Notes under the pieces: generated by a model
What the model saw: the letters and a program-made list of their open reading frames with translations, nothing else
Told to the model about the DNA's origin: nothing
Database searches by the model: none
Assembly: GCF_000172175.1 (NCBI RefSeq)
Contig: NZ_ABJL02000003.1
Coordinates: forward strand, 1 to 46,646
From: Bacteroides intestinalis DSM 17393
GTDB lineage: Bacteria > Bacteroidota > Bacteroidia > Bacteroidales > Bacteroidaceae
Direction: 5' to 3'
DNA: 46,646 bases
Position numbers and translations under genes: made by a program
In this document: piece after piece, positions 1 to 7,532 of the stretch
Layout of the letters: each line of letters begins with the position of its first letter
Position numbering within the stretch: the stretch's first letter is position 1

Positions 1-20
1 TATAGACTGCCGAGGTTTTA

Positions 21-592
21 TTTTTCCCTAAAGTTTTTGGTATCATAATAATGTTCTCTTATCGTCCATGCCGGGCAGAACCCGGAAAAGTACGGTATCA
101 AATACCTTCCCGGTTTCTCTCCAGTGCAGGCAGAAAAGGTATCAATTAGATGCAATCCTTTTACCGATGGGCGGTAGTTCCTGAATGGTGTCAGTATCGT
201 TTCTTTTATGATGCAGCCGTTTTCCTGTATTCAAGTATAGAGAGAAACGACACAAGGAACTTTAGGGAAAAGAAGATTTTTCGTGTGGCTCTTTCTGGAA
301 CTCTGGAAGTGAAGCGTGTTAATCACATATTATATATTGTTTGTTTATATATTATATATTCACATATTATTTATATATATAATATTGTATTTTGTTCCTG
401 TTCTTTTTCCCTAATGTTTTATGGTATCAATTTTTTGCGTCCGGCTTCCGGCTGCTTTTTGTATTTGGTATCAAAAGGTCGTTCTGCAGGGTGTGCCAGG
501 AATGATAATTCGGTATCATTTCATCATGCCATGTTTACCCATCAGTGCCGGAACTCCGAAAAGTACGGTATCAATTTCTTTCCCTATAGTTC
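21..592 (+). repeat. GGTATCA-unit repeat, copy A (full length)
   Basis: This is non-coding DNA organised by the heptamer GGTATCA, with starts at 39, 94, 138, 193 (degenerate AGTATCG), 423, 467, 512 and 567. The spacings are 55, 44, 55, then 230, then 44, 45 and 55 bp. The first block (21-272) is bounded by inverted copies of TTTTCCCTAAAGTT. A block of alternating A and T near 330-385 separates it from the second block, which opens with TTTTTCCCTAATG. Many units contain GC-rich hairpins, for example CCGGG-CAGAA-CCCGG near 71-84. The same arrangement recurs at 14115-14671 (inverted) and 41120-41625. Long open frames here have no coding character. Function is unknown. Confidence 0.85.
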
Positions 593-611
593 TTATTGGG
601 TTAGACAACAA

Positions 612-660
612 GACGCATTAAAATGTATTCTCAAAGTGAGAATGTATTTTAATTTGCGTC
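612..660. repeat. Long inverted repeat (hairpin)
   Basis: GACGCATTAAAATGTATTCTC is followed after a 5-nt loop by its near-perfect reverse complement, ending GCGTC. The stem is about 20 bp with one or two mismatches. It lies just outside repeat copy A. It could be a bidirectional terminator or a cruciform, but no clear U-tract is present. Confidence 0.6.
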
Positions 661-669
661 ATGTTTCCG

Positions 670-736
670 CTTCTGCAATGCTTACTAAAGTGGAGTTACC
701 TAAAAGGTAGTGGAACTTTACTAAGGATTGCAGAAG
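670..736. repeat. 67-bp imperfect palindrome
   Basis: The arms begin CTTCTGCAAT and end ATTGCAGAAG, with a centre at ACCTaaaAGGT. Most of the roughly 30-bp arms can pair, with scattered mismatches. Its tail (AGGATTGCAG) resembles AGGGATTGCAG near 2246-2256. It lies 12 bp upstream of the direct repeat at 749-770. It is a candidate structured RNA or recombination or transfer site; the role is not determined. Confidence 0.5.
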
Positions 737-748
737 GGATAAAGAAAC

Positions 749-770
749 ATACCTTAGAAGGGTGGGTGGG
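749..770 (+). repeat. 22-bp direct repeat, left copy (GGGTGGGTGGG tail)
   Basis: The sequence begins ATACCTTAGAA and ends GGGTGGGTGGG. It is identical to 2214-2235. The two copies flank the ArdC gene with its promoter and terminator in the same orientation, and each is preceded by a large hairpin. This resembles the edges of a cassette. Confidence 0.7.
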
Positions 771-841
771 TTTACCGATAGCAAAACTATTGGAGCGTAA
801 CAAAGTGAAGCGATTAAGCCTTTTTGGTTCTTTTTTGGCGT

Positions 842-879
842 TTGAAAAAAGAACTCCCCCCAATGAGGGGGGAAGGAAC
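842..879 (-). terminator. Rho-independent terminator of the ArdC gene
   Basis: TCCCCCC-AATGA-GGGGGGA forms a 7-bp GC stem. Read leftward it is followed by TTCTTTTTTC. It lies a few bases past the ArdC stop codon. Confidence 0.8.
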
Positions 880-881
880 CT

Positions 882-1892
882 TTAAGCAACCTTTGTATTT
901 TTCTCTTCTTCAACTTCTTCCACATCTAGCCTTATATTTAGATGCTGGGCTATGAATTTACTACCTTTAATAGCATCTGCCAATACAGTAAATAAAAATT
1001 TAGGTTCTTCTTTTATTGCTTTGCACCATGATTTTAAATAAGCCGCATTTTCTTCTCTGACGGTTACAGAAATACCCAAATATACACCAGACAAAGCCGA
1101 TATTAATTCTGCTACAAGTTCTTCACGCCCATAATTGAATTTATCATTTTCATAAAATCCTTTTCGATTTAGTCTATTTTTAACACCTGTACTATGTCCC
1201 ATTTCATGTAATTCTGTACCATAAAAACTTTCTCCGTCCTTAAATTGGCTCTTTAAAGGTAAAGTAATGCTATCATTTGATATTGAATAAAACGCACTAT
1301 CACTAGAAACCGTTTGAATAGGACATACCCAATTTTGATTCTTATTCATTTCATCAAGTATTGGATTTACATACATTTCTTTCTCTTCTTGTGGCTGTTC
1401 CTCTCCTGAAAATTTAGCCTTTAATATATCCCATCTATTGGGATATTTTTCCGCAAAGTTTGTTTGGTCTAAATTAAAAACTTGGAAATATTTTGTATAA
1501 GCTGCTAAACGGTATTCTTTTTGTTCTTCTTCTGATAATTTGTTATATTCATCATATGAAATTTTTTCATTTGTCTGACGATGATAAGCACAAAATAATG
1601 TATAATAAACAGGAAAAGCAACAGCACCTTTTAGAACATTAATACCTTCGTTTCGTGCTTGATTGAATGTCAAAAAAACAGGAGTTTGATAATTATATTT
1701 TTCACACAAAAAATAAAGTAAAAAAGCGTTTCCACCACTATAAGTACGACCTGTTAAATTTTGTGGTAAAAAGTTCTGTTTAGAGTTGACTTTAGAGAAC
1801 CAAGGTTTTTGCCAATTCATAGACAAGCTTTCAATTTTTTCAACCATAAGGTTTACAAACTTCTCTGCATTTTTATCAAAAGTAGATTTCAT
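882..1892 (-). CDS. ArdC-like antirestriction protein (DUF1738 plus zincin-like domain)
   Basis: The 336-aa product has the ArdC layout. An N-terminal part (about 1-130) contains the NLTGRTYSGGNAFLL and PVFLTFNQA segments typical of the DUF1738 ssDNA-binding domain. A C-terminal metallopeptidase-like part contains HEMGH at residues 229-233 followed by EELVAE as the third zinc-ligand region. ArdC proteins of conjugative plasmids bind ssDNA and protect incoming DNA from host restriction. That role fits the position beside the tra operon, but it is inferred. The gene is monocistronic: its own promoter (1968-1999) is one of three repeated promoter-leader copies, and a terminator follows directly. 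The whole gene is flanked by a 22-bp direct repeat. Confidence 0.85.
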   Translation of the reverse strand: MKSTFDKNAEKFVNLMVEKIESLSMNWQKPWFSKVNSKQNFLPQNLTGRTYSGGNAFLLYFLCEKYNYQTPVFLTFNQARNEGINVLKGAVAFPVYYTLFCAYHRQTNEKISYDEYNKLSEEEQKEYRLAAYTKYFQVFNLDQTNFAEKYPNRWDILKAKFSGEEQPQEEKEMYVNPILDEMNKNQNWVCPIQTVSSDSAFYSISNDSITLPLKSQFKDGESFYGTELHEMGHSTGVKNRLNRKGFYENDKFNYGREELVAELISALSGVYLGISVTVREENAAYLKSWCKAIKEEPKFLFTVLADAIKGSKFIAQHLNIRLDVEEVEEEKNTKVA

Positions 1893-1967
1893 AATTTTGT
1901 TTGCTGTTCTTTATACTGGCAGCCAAACCAGCTTTAAAAGTTTATTTATCTCTTTATTTTCAATACT

Positions 1968-1999
1968 CAAAGATAGTAATTTTCTATAAATGTCGCAAA
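1968..1999 (-). promoter_or_regulatory. Bacteroidota promoter of ArdC, repeated leader copy 1
   Basis: On the minus strand TTTG is followed by 20 bp and then TATCTTTG, an exact match to the Bacteroides TTTG/TAnnTTTG pattern. The roughly 70-nt transcribed leader (to 1893), with its GCTGGTTTGGCTGCCAG segment, is nearly identical to those at 14761-14835 and 46501-46575. Confidence 0.85.
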
Positions 2000-2040
2000 T
2001 AATAAGACAATTATTTTTGTTAAAAATAGTTTATAATCGG

Positions 2041-2284
2041 CTGATTTTTAACGTATTATCTTTTCCCTAAAGTTTTATATATTTTGGGTGAGAGATAAGG
2101 TTTTATAAACGGAATATTCCCTTTAGGGAACATGAAGTCTATAAAACCGAATATCCAATGCCTTGCTTTTGTAGGTGCTTCATAGAAGCGGTGAAAAAAG
2201 CAAAGCATTGGATATACCTTAGAAGGGTGGGTGGGAAAATGCGTTAGGGATTGCAGCGGAAAGCCCGACCTGAAAGGTAACGCC
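2041..2284. other. Highly folded non-coding region between ArdC promoter and resolvase
   Basis: There is no gene here, but four structured parts follow each other. At 2099-2148 GGTTTTATA pairs with TATAAAACC around an inner TTCCCT-TT-AGGGAA. At 2151-2215 a 20-bp stem with one mismatch (ATATCCAATGC..) holds an inner GCTTC/GAAGC hairpin. At 2214-2235 lies the second copy of the 22-bp direct repeat. At 2241-2283 GCGTTA/TAACGC closes a small branched fold containing ACC-tgaaa-GGT. Four G-runs at 2225-2249 could form a G-quadruplex. It lies 3' of the resolvase, so part may act as its terminator; a structured RNA or a recombination site is also possible. Confidence 0.6.
2214..2235 (+). repeat. 22-bp direct repeat, right copy
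   Basis: It is identical to 749-770 and in the same orientation, 1465 bp away. The first two bases are shared with the end of the preceding hairpin (2151-2215). Confidence 0.7.
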
Positions 2285-2878
2285 CTATTTATTTCTTCTA
2301 TTCATCAATCTTACTTTTTCATAACGTAAATACCTATACAAAGTAGCCTTACTTCCAATGTGTAAAATTCTACATATTTCATCTATAGAATAATCCCGAT
2401 TTTCATATAAACGCTTTGCTGCTATAGCTTTTCTCTTTGCATCTTCCGATAACCCTATAGGTCGTCCCGTAAGTTTCCCTCGTTCTTTTGCAGCTTGTAA
2501 TCCAGCCCTAGTTCGTTCTACTATTATTTCACGTTCATATTCAGCCAATGAAGCAAAAATTCCAAATTGACATCTTCCTAAAGCACTATTAGTATCAATA
2601 CCATCAACTATGCTTTTGAATGCAATTTTTCTTTTCTGCAAACAATCAACTATATAAACTAAATCTTTCAAAGAACGTCCTAATCTATCTAGCTTCCAGA
2701 TAACAAAAGTATCACCTTCTCGCAAATATGCAAGGGCTTTATCTAATTCGGGTCTATCCTTTACTCCTGATACTTTTTCCTCAAATATAAGTTTGCATCC
2801 GGCTTCTTTTAAAGCATCTAGCTGCAAATCTAAATTCTGTTCCCTCGTTGAAACACGAGCGTAGCCTATTATCTCCAT
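2285..2878 (-). CDS. Serine recombinase (resolvase/invertase family)
   Basis: The protein is 197 aa from the ATG that gives MEIIGYARVSTREQN. A TTG five codons upstream is possible but less likely. It has the N-terminal catalytic domain with nucleophile Ser10 in YARVS, the WKLDRLGRS segment, and EYEREIIVERTRAGLQAAKERG leading into a C-terminal helix-turn-helix (about 150-185, SIDEICRILHIGSKATLYRYL). The size fits small resolvases and invertases. On a plasmid it most probably resolves multimers or cointegrates. Large inverted repeats are present here, so an invertase role cannot be excluded. It is transcribed away from the tra operon, and the gap between them (2879-3023) holds a candidate res site. 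Confidence 0.9.
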   Translation of the reverse strand: MEIIGYARVSTREQNLDLQLDALKEAGCKLIFEEKVSGVKDRPELDKALAYLREGDTFVIWKLDRLGRSLKDLVYIVDCLQKRKIAFKSIVDGIDTNSALGRCQFGIFASLAEYEREIIVERTRAGLQAAKERGKLTGRPIGLSEDAKRKAIAAKRLYENRDYSIDEICRILHIGSKATLYRYLRYEKVRLMNRRNK

Positions 2879-2891
2879 TTTATTTAAATCC

Positions 2892-3009
2892 AAGTTTCAT
2901 AAATTCAACTATTCGCGAAACTATTTTAAACTAGGGCTTTCCCCCCTGTTATTACCTCTAGTACTATTATAAATCAAAAGTACAGAAAAAGGGTCGATTA
3001 ATGAAACTT
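2892..3009. promoter_or_regulatory. Candidate res site and divergent promoter region
   Basis: AAGTTTCAT (2892-2900) is repeated in inverted orientation as ATGAAACTT (3001-3009). The flanking A/T context is also similar. Between them lie the palindrome TTCGCGAA and several AT-rich half-sites. Position upstream of the resolvase and length (about 118 bp) are typical of res sites. I see no good TAnnTTTG promoter for the tra operon here. Confidence 0.4.
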
Positions 3010-3023
3010 TTAAATTTAAGAAT

Positions 3024-3365
3024 ATGAGTTATTCACAATTTATCATGGCTGTATTTGCCATTTATGTAGTTTACTACGCTGCAAACATCCTGTATGATGC
3101 TTTCCTAAAGCAAAGCAAAACCAATACAGGTGAAGAAGAAGAAATTATTTCAATAGGAGAGGAAGAAGAAATACCTCACAAAGTTGTAGATGAAGATTTT
3201 GAAACAGGCTCATACGAAAAAGAAGATGAAAAAAAAGAATCTGAACAGAATTATGTATCTGTAAATGAATCTATTGAAATGGAAGTTGAAACACAAGGTA
3301 TTCCAATGGAACAACTTCTTGCTAAAGGGAAAAGCATGTTTTCACACGTAAATTTTAACAAATAA
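3024..3365 (+). CDS. Small acidic membrane-anchored protein, first gene of the tra operon
   Basis: This 113-aa protein has an N-terminal membrane segment (residues about 5-27, FIMAVFAIYVVYYAANILY) followed by a very acidic, Glu-rich tail and a short basic C-terminus. I recognise no family. It starts the tra operon 19 bp before traE, where Bacteroides conjugative elements often carry small TraC/TraD-type genes, so a minor role in the transfer apparatus is likely. Confidence 0.7.
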   Translation: MSYSQFIMAVFAIYVVYYAANILYDAFLKQSKTNTGEEEEIISIGEEEEIPHKVVDEDFETGSYEKEDEKKESEQNYVSVNESIEMEVETQGIPMEQLLAKGKSMFSHVNFNK

Positions 3366-3384
3366 ACAACTAATTTTTATTCAA

Positions 3385-3699
3385 ATGAAAAAGTTTTTTT
3401 CAAAAATTGCTCAAAGAGCATTCGCTTTAGCCATTAGCATAATGGTAGTAACTAACACTTTTGCACAAGGTGCTGCGGGAATTGATGCAGCTAGTTCTGA
3501 ACTTGCAACCTACATGGACCCCCTAGGAAACATGATGATGATACTAGGAGGTCTAGTAGGATTAGTTGGAGCAGTGCGAGTTTATTTAAAATGGAACTCT
3601 GGTGACCAAGATGTACAAAAGGCTGTTATGGGCTGGATGGGGTCATGTATCTTTCTGGTTGTATCAGGTGTTGTCGTAAAAGCATTCTTCGGAATCTAA
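3385..3699 (+). CDS. traE: TraE-like VirB2-type pilin (DUF4134)
   Basis: The 104-aa protein has a signal peptide ending near TNTFAQG, then two hydrophobic helices (about 47-65, NMMMILGGLVGLVGAVRVY, and 80-102, GWMGSCIFLVVSGVVVKAFFG) separated by a KWNSGDQDVQKA loop. This is the DUF4134/TraE pattern of Bacteroides conjugative elements, equivalent to VirB2 major pilin. It is followed 1 bp later by the VirB3-like gene, the conserved order. Confidence 0.9.
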   Translation: MKKFFSKIAQRAFALAISIMVVTNTFAQGAAGIDAASSELATYMDPLGNMMMILGGLVGLVGAVRVYLKWNSGDQDVQKAVMGWMGSCIFLVVSGVVVKAFFGI

Positions 3700-3700
3700 T

Positions 3701-4000
3701 ATGTCGAAAGAGTATCCAAGTTACAATGTATATAAGGGGCTACAAAAGCCCCTTATTTTCAAAGGATTTAAAGGCAAGTTCATATATATCGGTGGAGCTT
3801 GTATTATTAGTGCTTTACTTTTATGTGCTATTGTTTCTACTCTGGCTTCTTTTATGTGGGGAGGTATAACTCTTGTAATAGTTATGTTTGGAGGGTTAGG
3901 AATAACATCGCAATTACAAAGAAAAGGGCTTCACAGGAAAGATAAACGAAAAGGCATATATATAGTATCACGCACTTTTATAAGAGATAGAAAAAAATAA
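3701..4000 (+). CDS. traF: TraF-like VirB3-type inner membrane protein (DUF4133)
   Basis: This 99-aa protein begins with SYNVYKGLQKPLIFKGFKGKFIY, the DUF4133 signature, followed by two adjacent membrane segments (about 28-50 and 52-70) and a basic tail. VirB3 homologues sit in the inner membrane and cooperate with the VirB4 ATPase, whose gene starts 5 bp downstream. Confidence 0.9.
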   Translation: MSKEYPSYNVYKGLQKPLIFKGFKGKFIYIGGACIISALLLCAIVSTLASFMWGGITLVIVMFGGLGITSQLQRKGLHRKDKRKGIYIVSRTFIRDRKK

Positions 4001-4005
4001 AGCTT

Positions 4006-6846
4006 ATGAAAAAGAAAAGTGAATTTGAAGCTCCTTATATTGGTATTGAAACAATAGACAATACTCCTATATTCTATAACCGAAGGGGCGACTATTCTGT
4101 TATCATTAAATGTGAAAATCCTATAATACAGTATTCAGCAGATATGGATGCTTACTATGATTTTCACCACTTATTTACTAATATCCTCAAAGTATTAGGA
4201 ACTGGATATACAATACAAAAACAGGATATTCTATGTAAAAAATCATTTTTACCACCCCAGAATAGGAAGAACGACTATTTATCAAATCGTTATTTTGAAC
4301 ATTTTAAAGGACGAATATATACTGATATTTCTACTTATCTTGTTATTACAGGAGAAGTAGAAAGGTCTAAATTCTTTTCTTTTGACCCTCGAAGGTTTGA
4401 TACTTTTATTAGAAACATCACAAAAGTATTAGGACTATTCGCTAACAGAGGAATAAGAGCTAAACTATTAAATGAAAATGAAATAGAAATATATATAAAA
4501 AGATTTCTATCTATCAATTTCAATCAGCAAACAGTAAGCCTAAAAAATATCAAAGCAAGAGAAGAAAATCTTATAATTGGAGAAAAAAACGTACAGTGCA
4601 TTTCTCTTGTAGATATTGACGAAGTTAATTTTCCTTCTGTTATAAAACCATATAAAGAGGTCAATATTGGGCTAAGGTTTCCTGTTGACTTACTCTCTTT
4701 TTTGCATGATACACCAGGTATAGACACAATTATCTATAATCAAGTAATAAATATTCCAGACCAACGAAACGAAGCAAACAAATTAGAAGGCAAAAAGAAA
4801 AAACATAAAGGAATGCCTGACCCTGCAAATGATTTATGTGTAGAAGACATAGAACGAGTGCAGTCGGATATTGCCAGAGAAGGGCAAATGCTTGTATATG
4901 CACATTATAATATAATTCTTGCTGGTCTTGATGATATTAGTAAGGCTATCAACTATGTTGAAACATCTCTTTTTGATTGTGGCATTATTATTAATAAACA
5001 ATGCTTCAACCAATTAGAATTATTCGAATGTGCACTGCCAGGAAACGCAATCAACCTAAACAGTTATGACAAATTTCTAACAACTTCCGATGCTGCAATT
5101 TGTCTTTTGTTCAAGGAAAAATTACAAGTAACAGAAAACAGCCCTTTTCTTACTTATTTTACAGACAGACAAGGATTGCCTGTTGGAATAGATATGTCCG
5201 GGAAAGAAGGTGAGAAAAAATATACAAATAACTCCAACTTCTTTGTTTTAGGTCCAAGTGGTTCTGGTAAGTCTTTCTATGTCAACTCCAAAGTAAGACA
5301 ATGGGTTTTAGATAACACTGATATTGTATTGGTAGATACAGGGCATAGTTATTCAGGAATGTGCGAATACTATCATGGCAAATACATTACTTATTCTGAA
5401 AGCAAGCCTATATCTATGAATCCTTTCCGAATTACTGAAGAAGAGTATAATGTAGAAAAGAAAAACTTTCTTAAATCATTAATTTTCCTGATATGGAAAG
5501 GTGCAAATGGTGAGGTCAAAAAGCAAGAAGAAGAAATTATGGATATTACCATAGAAAAATACTATTCTTTCTACTTTCATCCCTTTAATGGTTATTCAGA
5601 TGCGGAAAAAGAAGCCATACGTGAAAATTTACTACTCGAATTTCAAGTCAATGAAGAAGAATTTGAAAACGAAAGGGAAAAAGAAGAACGCAAGATACTT
5701 TCCGAAAAAATAGAGAAATTACAGCAACTAGTAGAAAAAGGAGAAGGCGGAGAAAAAACCAACGCAGAAAAAGCGATACAAAACATTCTCATCGAAAAAG
5801 GCTTTACACGCCAAGAGCTTGATAATCCTGAAACTAGATTACTTTCTATAATAGAAAGACGAATCCAGAAGAAGGAAGATATATTGAAAGAAATAAAAGT
5901 TGAAAGCTTATCTTTTAACTCTTTCTACGAATTTTCCCTACGCATTATACCTATCATTTGCAAAGAGAACAAAATTGATTTTGATATTACTAACTATAAG
6001 TTTCTATTAAAAAAATTCTACAAAGGAGGACAGTTAGAAAAAACTCTTAATGAGGATTTTGACACTTCCCTTTTTGAAGAACCCTTTATAGTTTTTGAAA
6101 TTGATGCAATTAAAGATGACCCTGAATTATTTCCAATAGTAACCTTAATTATTATGGACGTTTTTATTCAAAAAATGAGATTAAAAAAGAACAGAAAGGC
6201 ATTAATAATTGAAGAAGCATGGAAAGCCATAGCTAGCCCTATGATGGCTGGCTATATACTCTATTTGTATAAAACAGTTCGTAAATTTTGGGGTATGGCA
6301 ATGGTTGTTACTCAAGAACTGGAGGACATAATTAGTAATCCTGTAGTCAAAAACTCTATAATCAGCAACTCCGATATTATATGCCTATTAGACCAAAGTA
6401 AATTTATAGACAAATATCAAGAAATAGCAAATCTTTTATCCCTAACGGAAGTAAATCAAAAGCAAATATTTACCATAAATCAACTTCCCAATAAAGAAAA
6501 CCGTAATCGGTTTAATGAAGTATTTATAAAAAGAGGAAATTATGGAAATGTATTTGGAGTAGAGGTTTCTCTACACGAATATTTCACATTTACTACAGAA
6601 CGAATTGAAAAAGATGCTGTTGGATATTATCATATCATTTATGGTAGTTTCCAAACAGGATTGGATAATTTTATAATAGACCTAAAATCTTCCAAATTAA
6701 AAAATATGGATTGGGTTTTACAAGTCAATAAGGTACTAGGGTATCACTCCGATGATGGAAGCCTAAAAGATATACTTAACATCATAGGGGAACAACCATT
6801 ATATAAGTATATCCTAGATAAATACAAATGGATTACAAACCGTTAA
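4006..6846 (+). CDS. traG: TraG-family conjugation ATPase (VirB4-like)
   Basis: The 946-aa protein is the energy source of the type IV secretion channel. It carries Walker A GPSGSGKSF at about residue 416 and Walker B ALIIEEAW at about 732, followed by the TQELEDI and SDIICLL segments typical of the VirB4/TraG C-terminal ATPase domain. The N-terminal 400 residues form the usual CagE/TrbE/VirB-like region. A charged coiled-coil-like insertion (about 545-640, rich in Glu and Lys) lies between the Walker motifs. It is preceded by virB2- and virB3-like genes and followed 10 bp later by the virB5-like gene. Confidence 0.95.
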   Translation: MKKKSEFEAPYIGIETIDNTPIFYNRRGDYSVIIKCENPIIQYSADMDAYYDFHHLFTNILKVLGTGYTIQKQDILCKKSFLPPQNRKNDYLSNRYFEHFKGRIYTDISTYLVITGEVERSKFFSFDPRRFDTFIRNITKVLGLFANRGIRAKLLNENEIEIYIKRFLSINFNQQTVSLKNIKAREENLIIGEKNVQCISLVDIDEVNFPSVIKPYKEVNIGLRFPVDLLSFLHDTPGIDTIIYNQVINIPDQRNEANKLEGKKKKHKGMPDPANDLCVEDIERVQSDIAREGQMLVYAHYNIILAGLDDISKAINYVETSLFDCGIIINKQCFNQLELFECALPGNAINLNSYDKFLTTSDAAICLLFKEKLQVTENSPFLTYFTDRQGLPVGIDMSGKEGEKKYTNNSNFFVLGPSGSGKSFYVNSKVRQWVLDNTDIVLVDTGHSYSGMCEYYHGKYITYSESKPISMNPFRITEEEYNVEKKNFLKSLIFLIWKGANGEVKKQEEEIMDITIEKYYSFYFHPFNGYSDAEKEAIRENLLLEFQVNEEEFENEREKEERKILSEKIEKLQQLVEKGEGGEKTNAEKAIQNILIEKGFTRQELDNPETRLLSIIERRIQKKEDILKEIKVESLSFNSFYEFSLRIIPIICKENKIDFDITNYKFLLKKFYKGGQLEKTLNEDFDTSLFEEPFIVFEIDAIKDDPELFPIVTLIIMDVFIQKMRLKKNRKALIIEEAWKAIASPMMAGYILYLYKTVRKFWGMAMVVTQELEDIISNPVVKNSIISNSDIICLLDQSKFIDKYQEIANLLSLTEVNQKQIFTINQLPNKENRNRFNEVFIKRGNYGNVFGVEVSLHEYFTFTTERIEKDAVGYYHIIYGSFQTGLDNFIIDLKSSKLKNMDWVLQVNKVLGYHSDDGSLKDILNIIGEQPLYKYILDKYKWITNR

Positions 6847-6856
6847 AGATAATATC

Positions 6857-7531
6857 ATGAAGAAAATCCTATTTATTTTAGTGGTAGCATCTACTTTAAC
6901 CCAAGTTGCATATTCGCAAAAGGCAGTCTTGGATATAACCTGTATGGAAACACTTATAGCTAATCATAAGGTGCAACATACTTCTTTCTCTAAAGTGAAA
7001 GAGAATGAAGCTCAAATAAGCCTTATACAAAAACAAATCAGTGAAAAAATGGTTCAGATTGAATTTTTCCAAAGCAAATTTTATAATAGCCTAAAATCTG
7101 TAGAAGCCATCATAAAAACAGGAAAAGATATTATCTACTGCACTGATATTGCAGCAGATATTGGTAAATATCAAAAACAAATGGTTGAACTTGCTGTAGG
7201 TGACCCGGCTTTATTATTGGTGTCAGCAAAAACAGAGCTAGAATTAGTAAATCGCACTGCGGATTTGACACAATACATTTATCAGGTCGCTATTGTCGGG
7301 ACAGATGTAAACCTTATGGATAATAAGCAAAGAATAGACTTGCTTAAGTATGTTATTAATGAACTAAGAAACATGAGAGGTATAGCATACGCTGTATGCC
7401 GACAGATGAAAACAGCAAAAAGAAATGGAGTATTACAAACATTAGCTCCGGGGGTATTTAAATACAAAGATAATCGTTCAAAATTAGTTGATGATTTATT
7501 ACAGAATTATAAAGTAAAACCTAAAAGATAA
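6857..7531 (+). CDS. TraI-like exported protein, VirB5-type (copy 1)
   Basis: The 224-aa protein has a signal peptide (about 1-20, ending AYSQ) and a mostly helical body with EAIIKTGKDIIYCTDIAADIGKYQ and DNKQRIDLLKYVINELRNMRGIAYAVCRQM. The position after VirB4 and before VirB6 is that of TraI (VirB5-like) in Bacteroides elements. The sequence resembles DUF4141 only loosely, so the name is positional. A clear paralogue lies at 21889-22572, sharing NLMDNKQRIDL and the AYAVCRQMK(T/S)AKR segment. Confidence 0.7.
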   Translation: MKKILFILVVASTLTQVAYSQKAVLDITCMETLIANHKVQHTSFSKVKENEAQISLIQKQISEKMVQIEFFQSKFYNSLKSVEAIIKTGKDIIYCTDIAADIGKYQKQMVELAVGDPALLLVSAKTELELVNRTADLTQYIYQVAIVGTDVNLMDNKQRIDLLKYVINELRNMRGIAYAVCRQMKTAKRNGVLQTLAPGVFKYKDNRSKLVDDLLQNYKVKPKR

Positions 7532-7532
7532 T

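Noticed and set aside
21..592. Classical integron cassette array (attC sites)
   Set aside because: No tyrosine integron integrase, no attC core GTTRRRY pairs, and the units carry no genes.
150..710. Open frame of 186 codons inside repeat copy A (and the similar frame at 41242-41682)
   Set aside because: It runs through GGTATCA units, hairpins and the AT-rich block, has low-complexity IIYSHIIYIY stretches and no start signal. The matching frame in copy C is a consequence of sharing the repeat DNA.
2285..2878. Invertase switching a promoter by short inverted sites
   Set aside because: No pair of hix-like or Mpi-type inverted sites bracketing a promoter was seen near the gene. The only large inverted repeat is over 700 bp and would recombine by homology.
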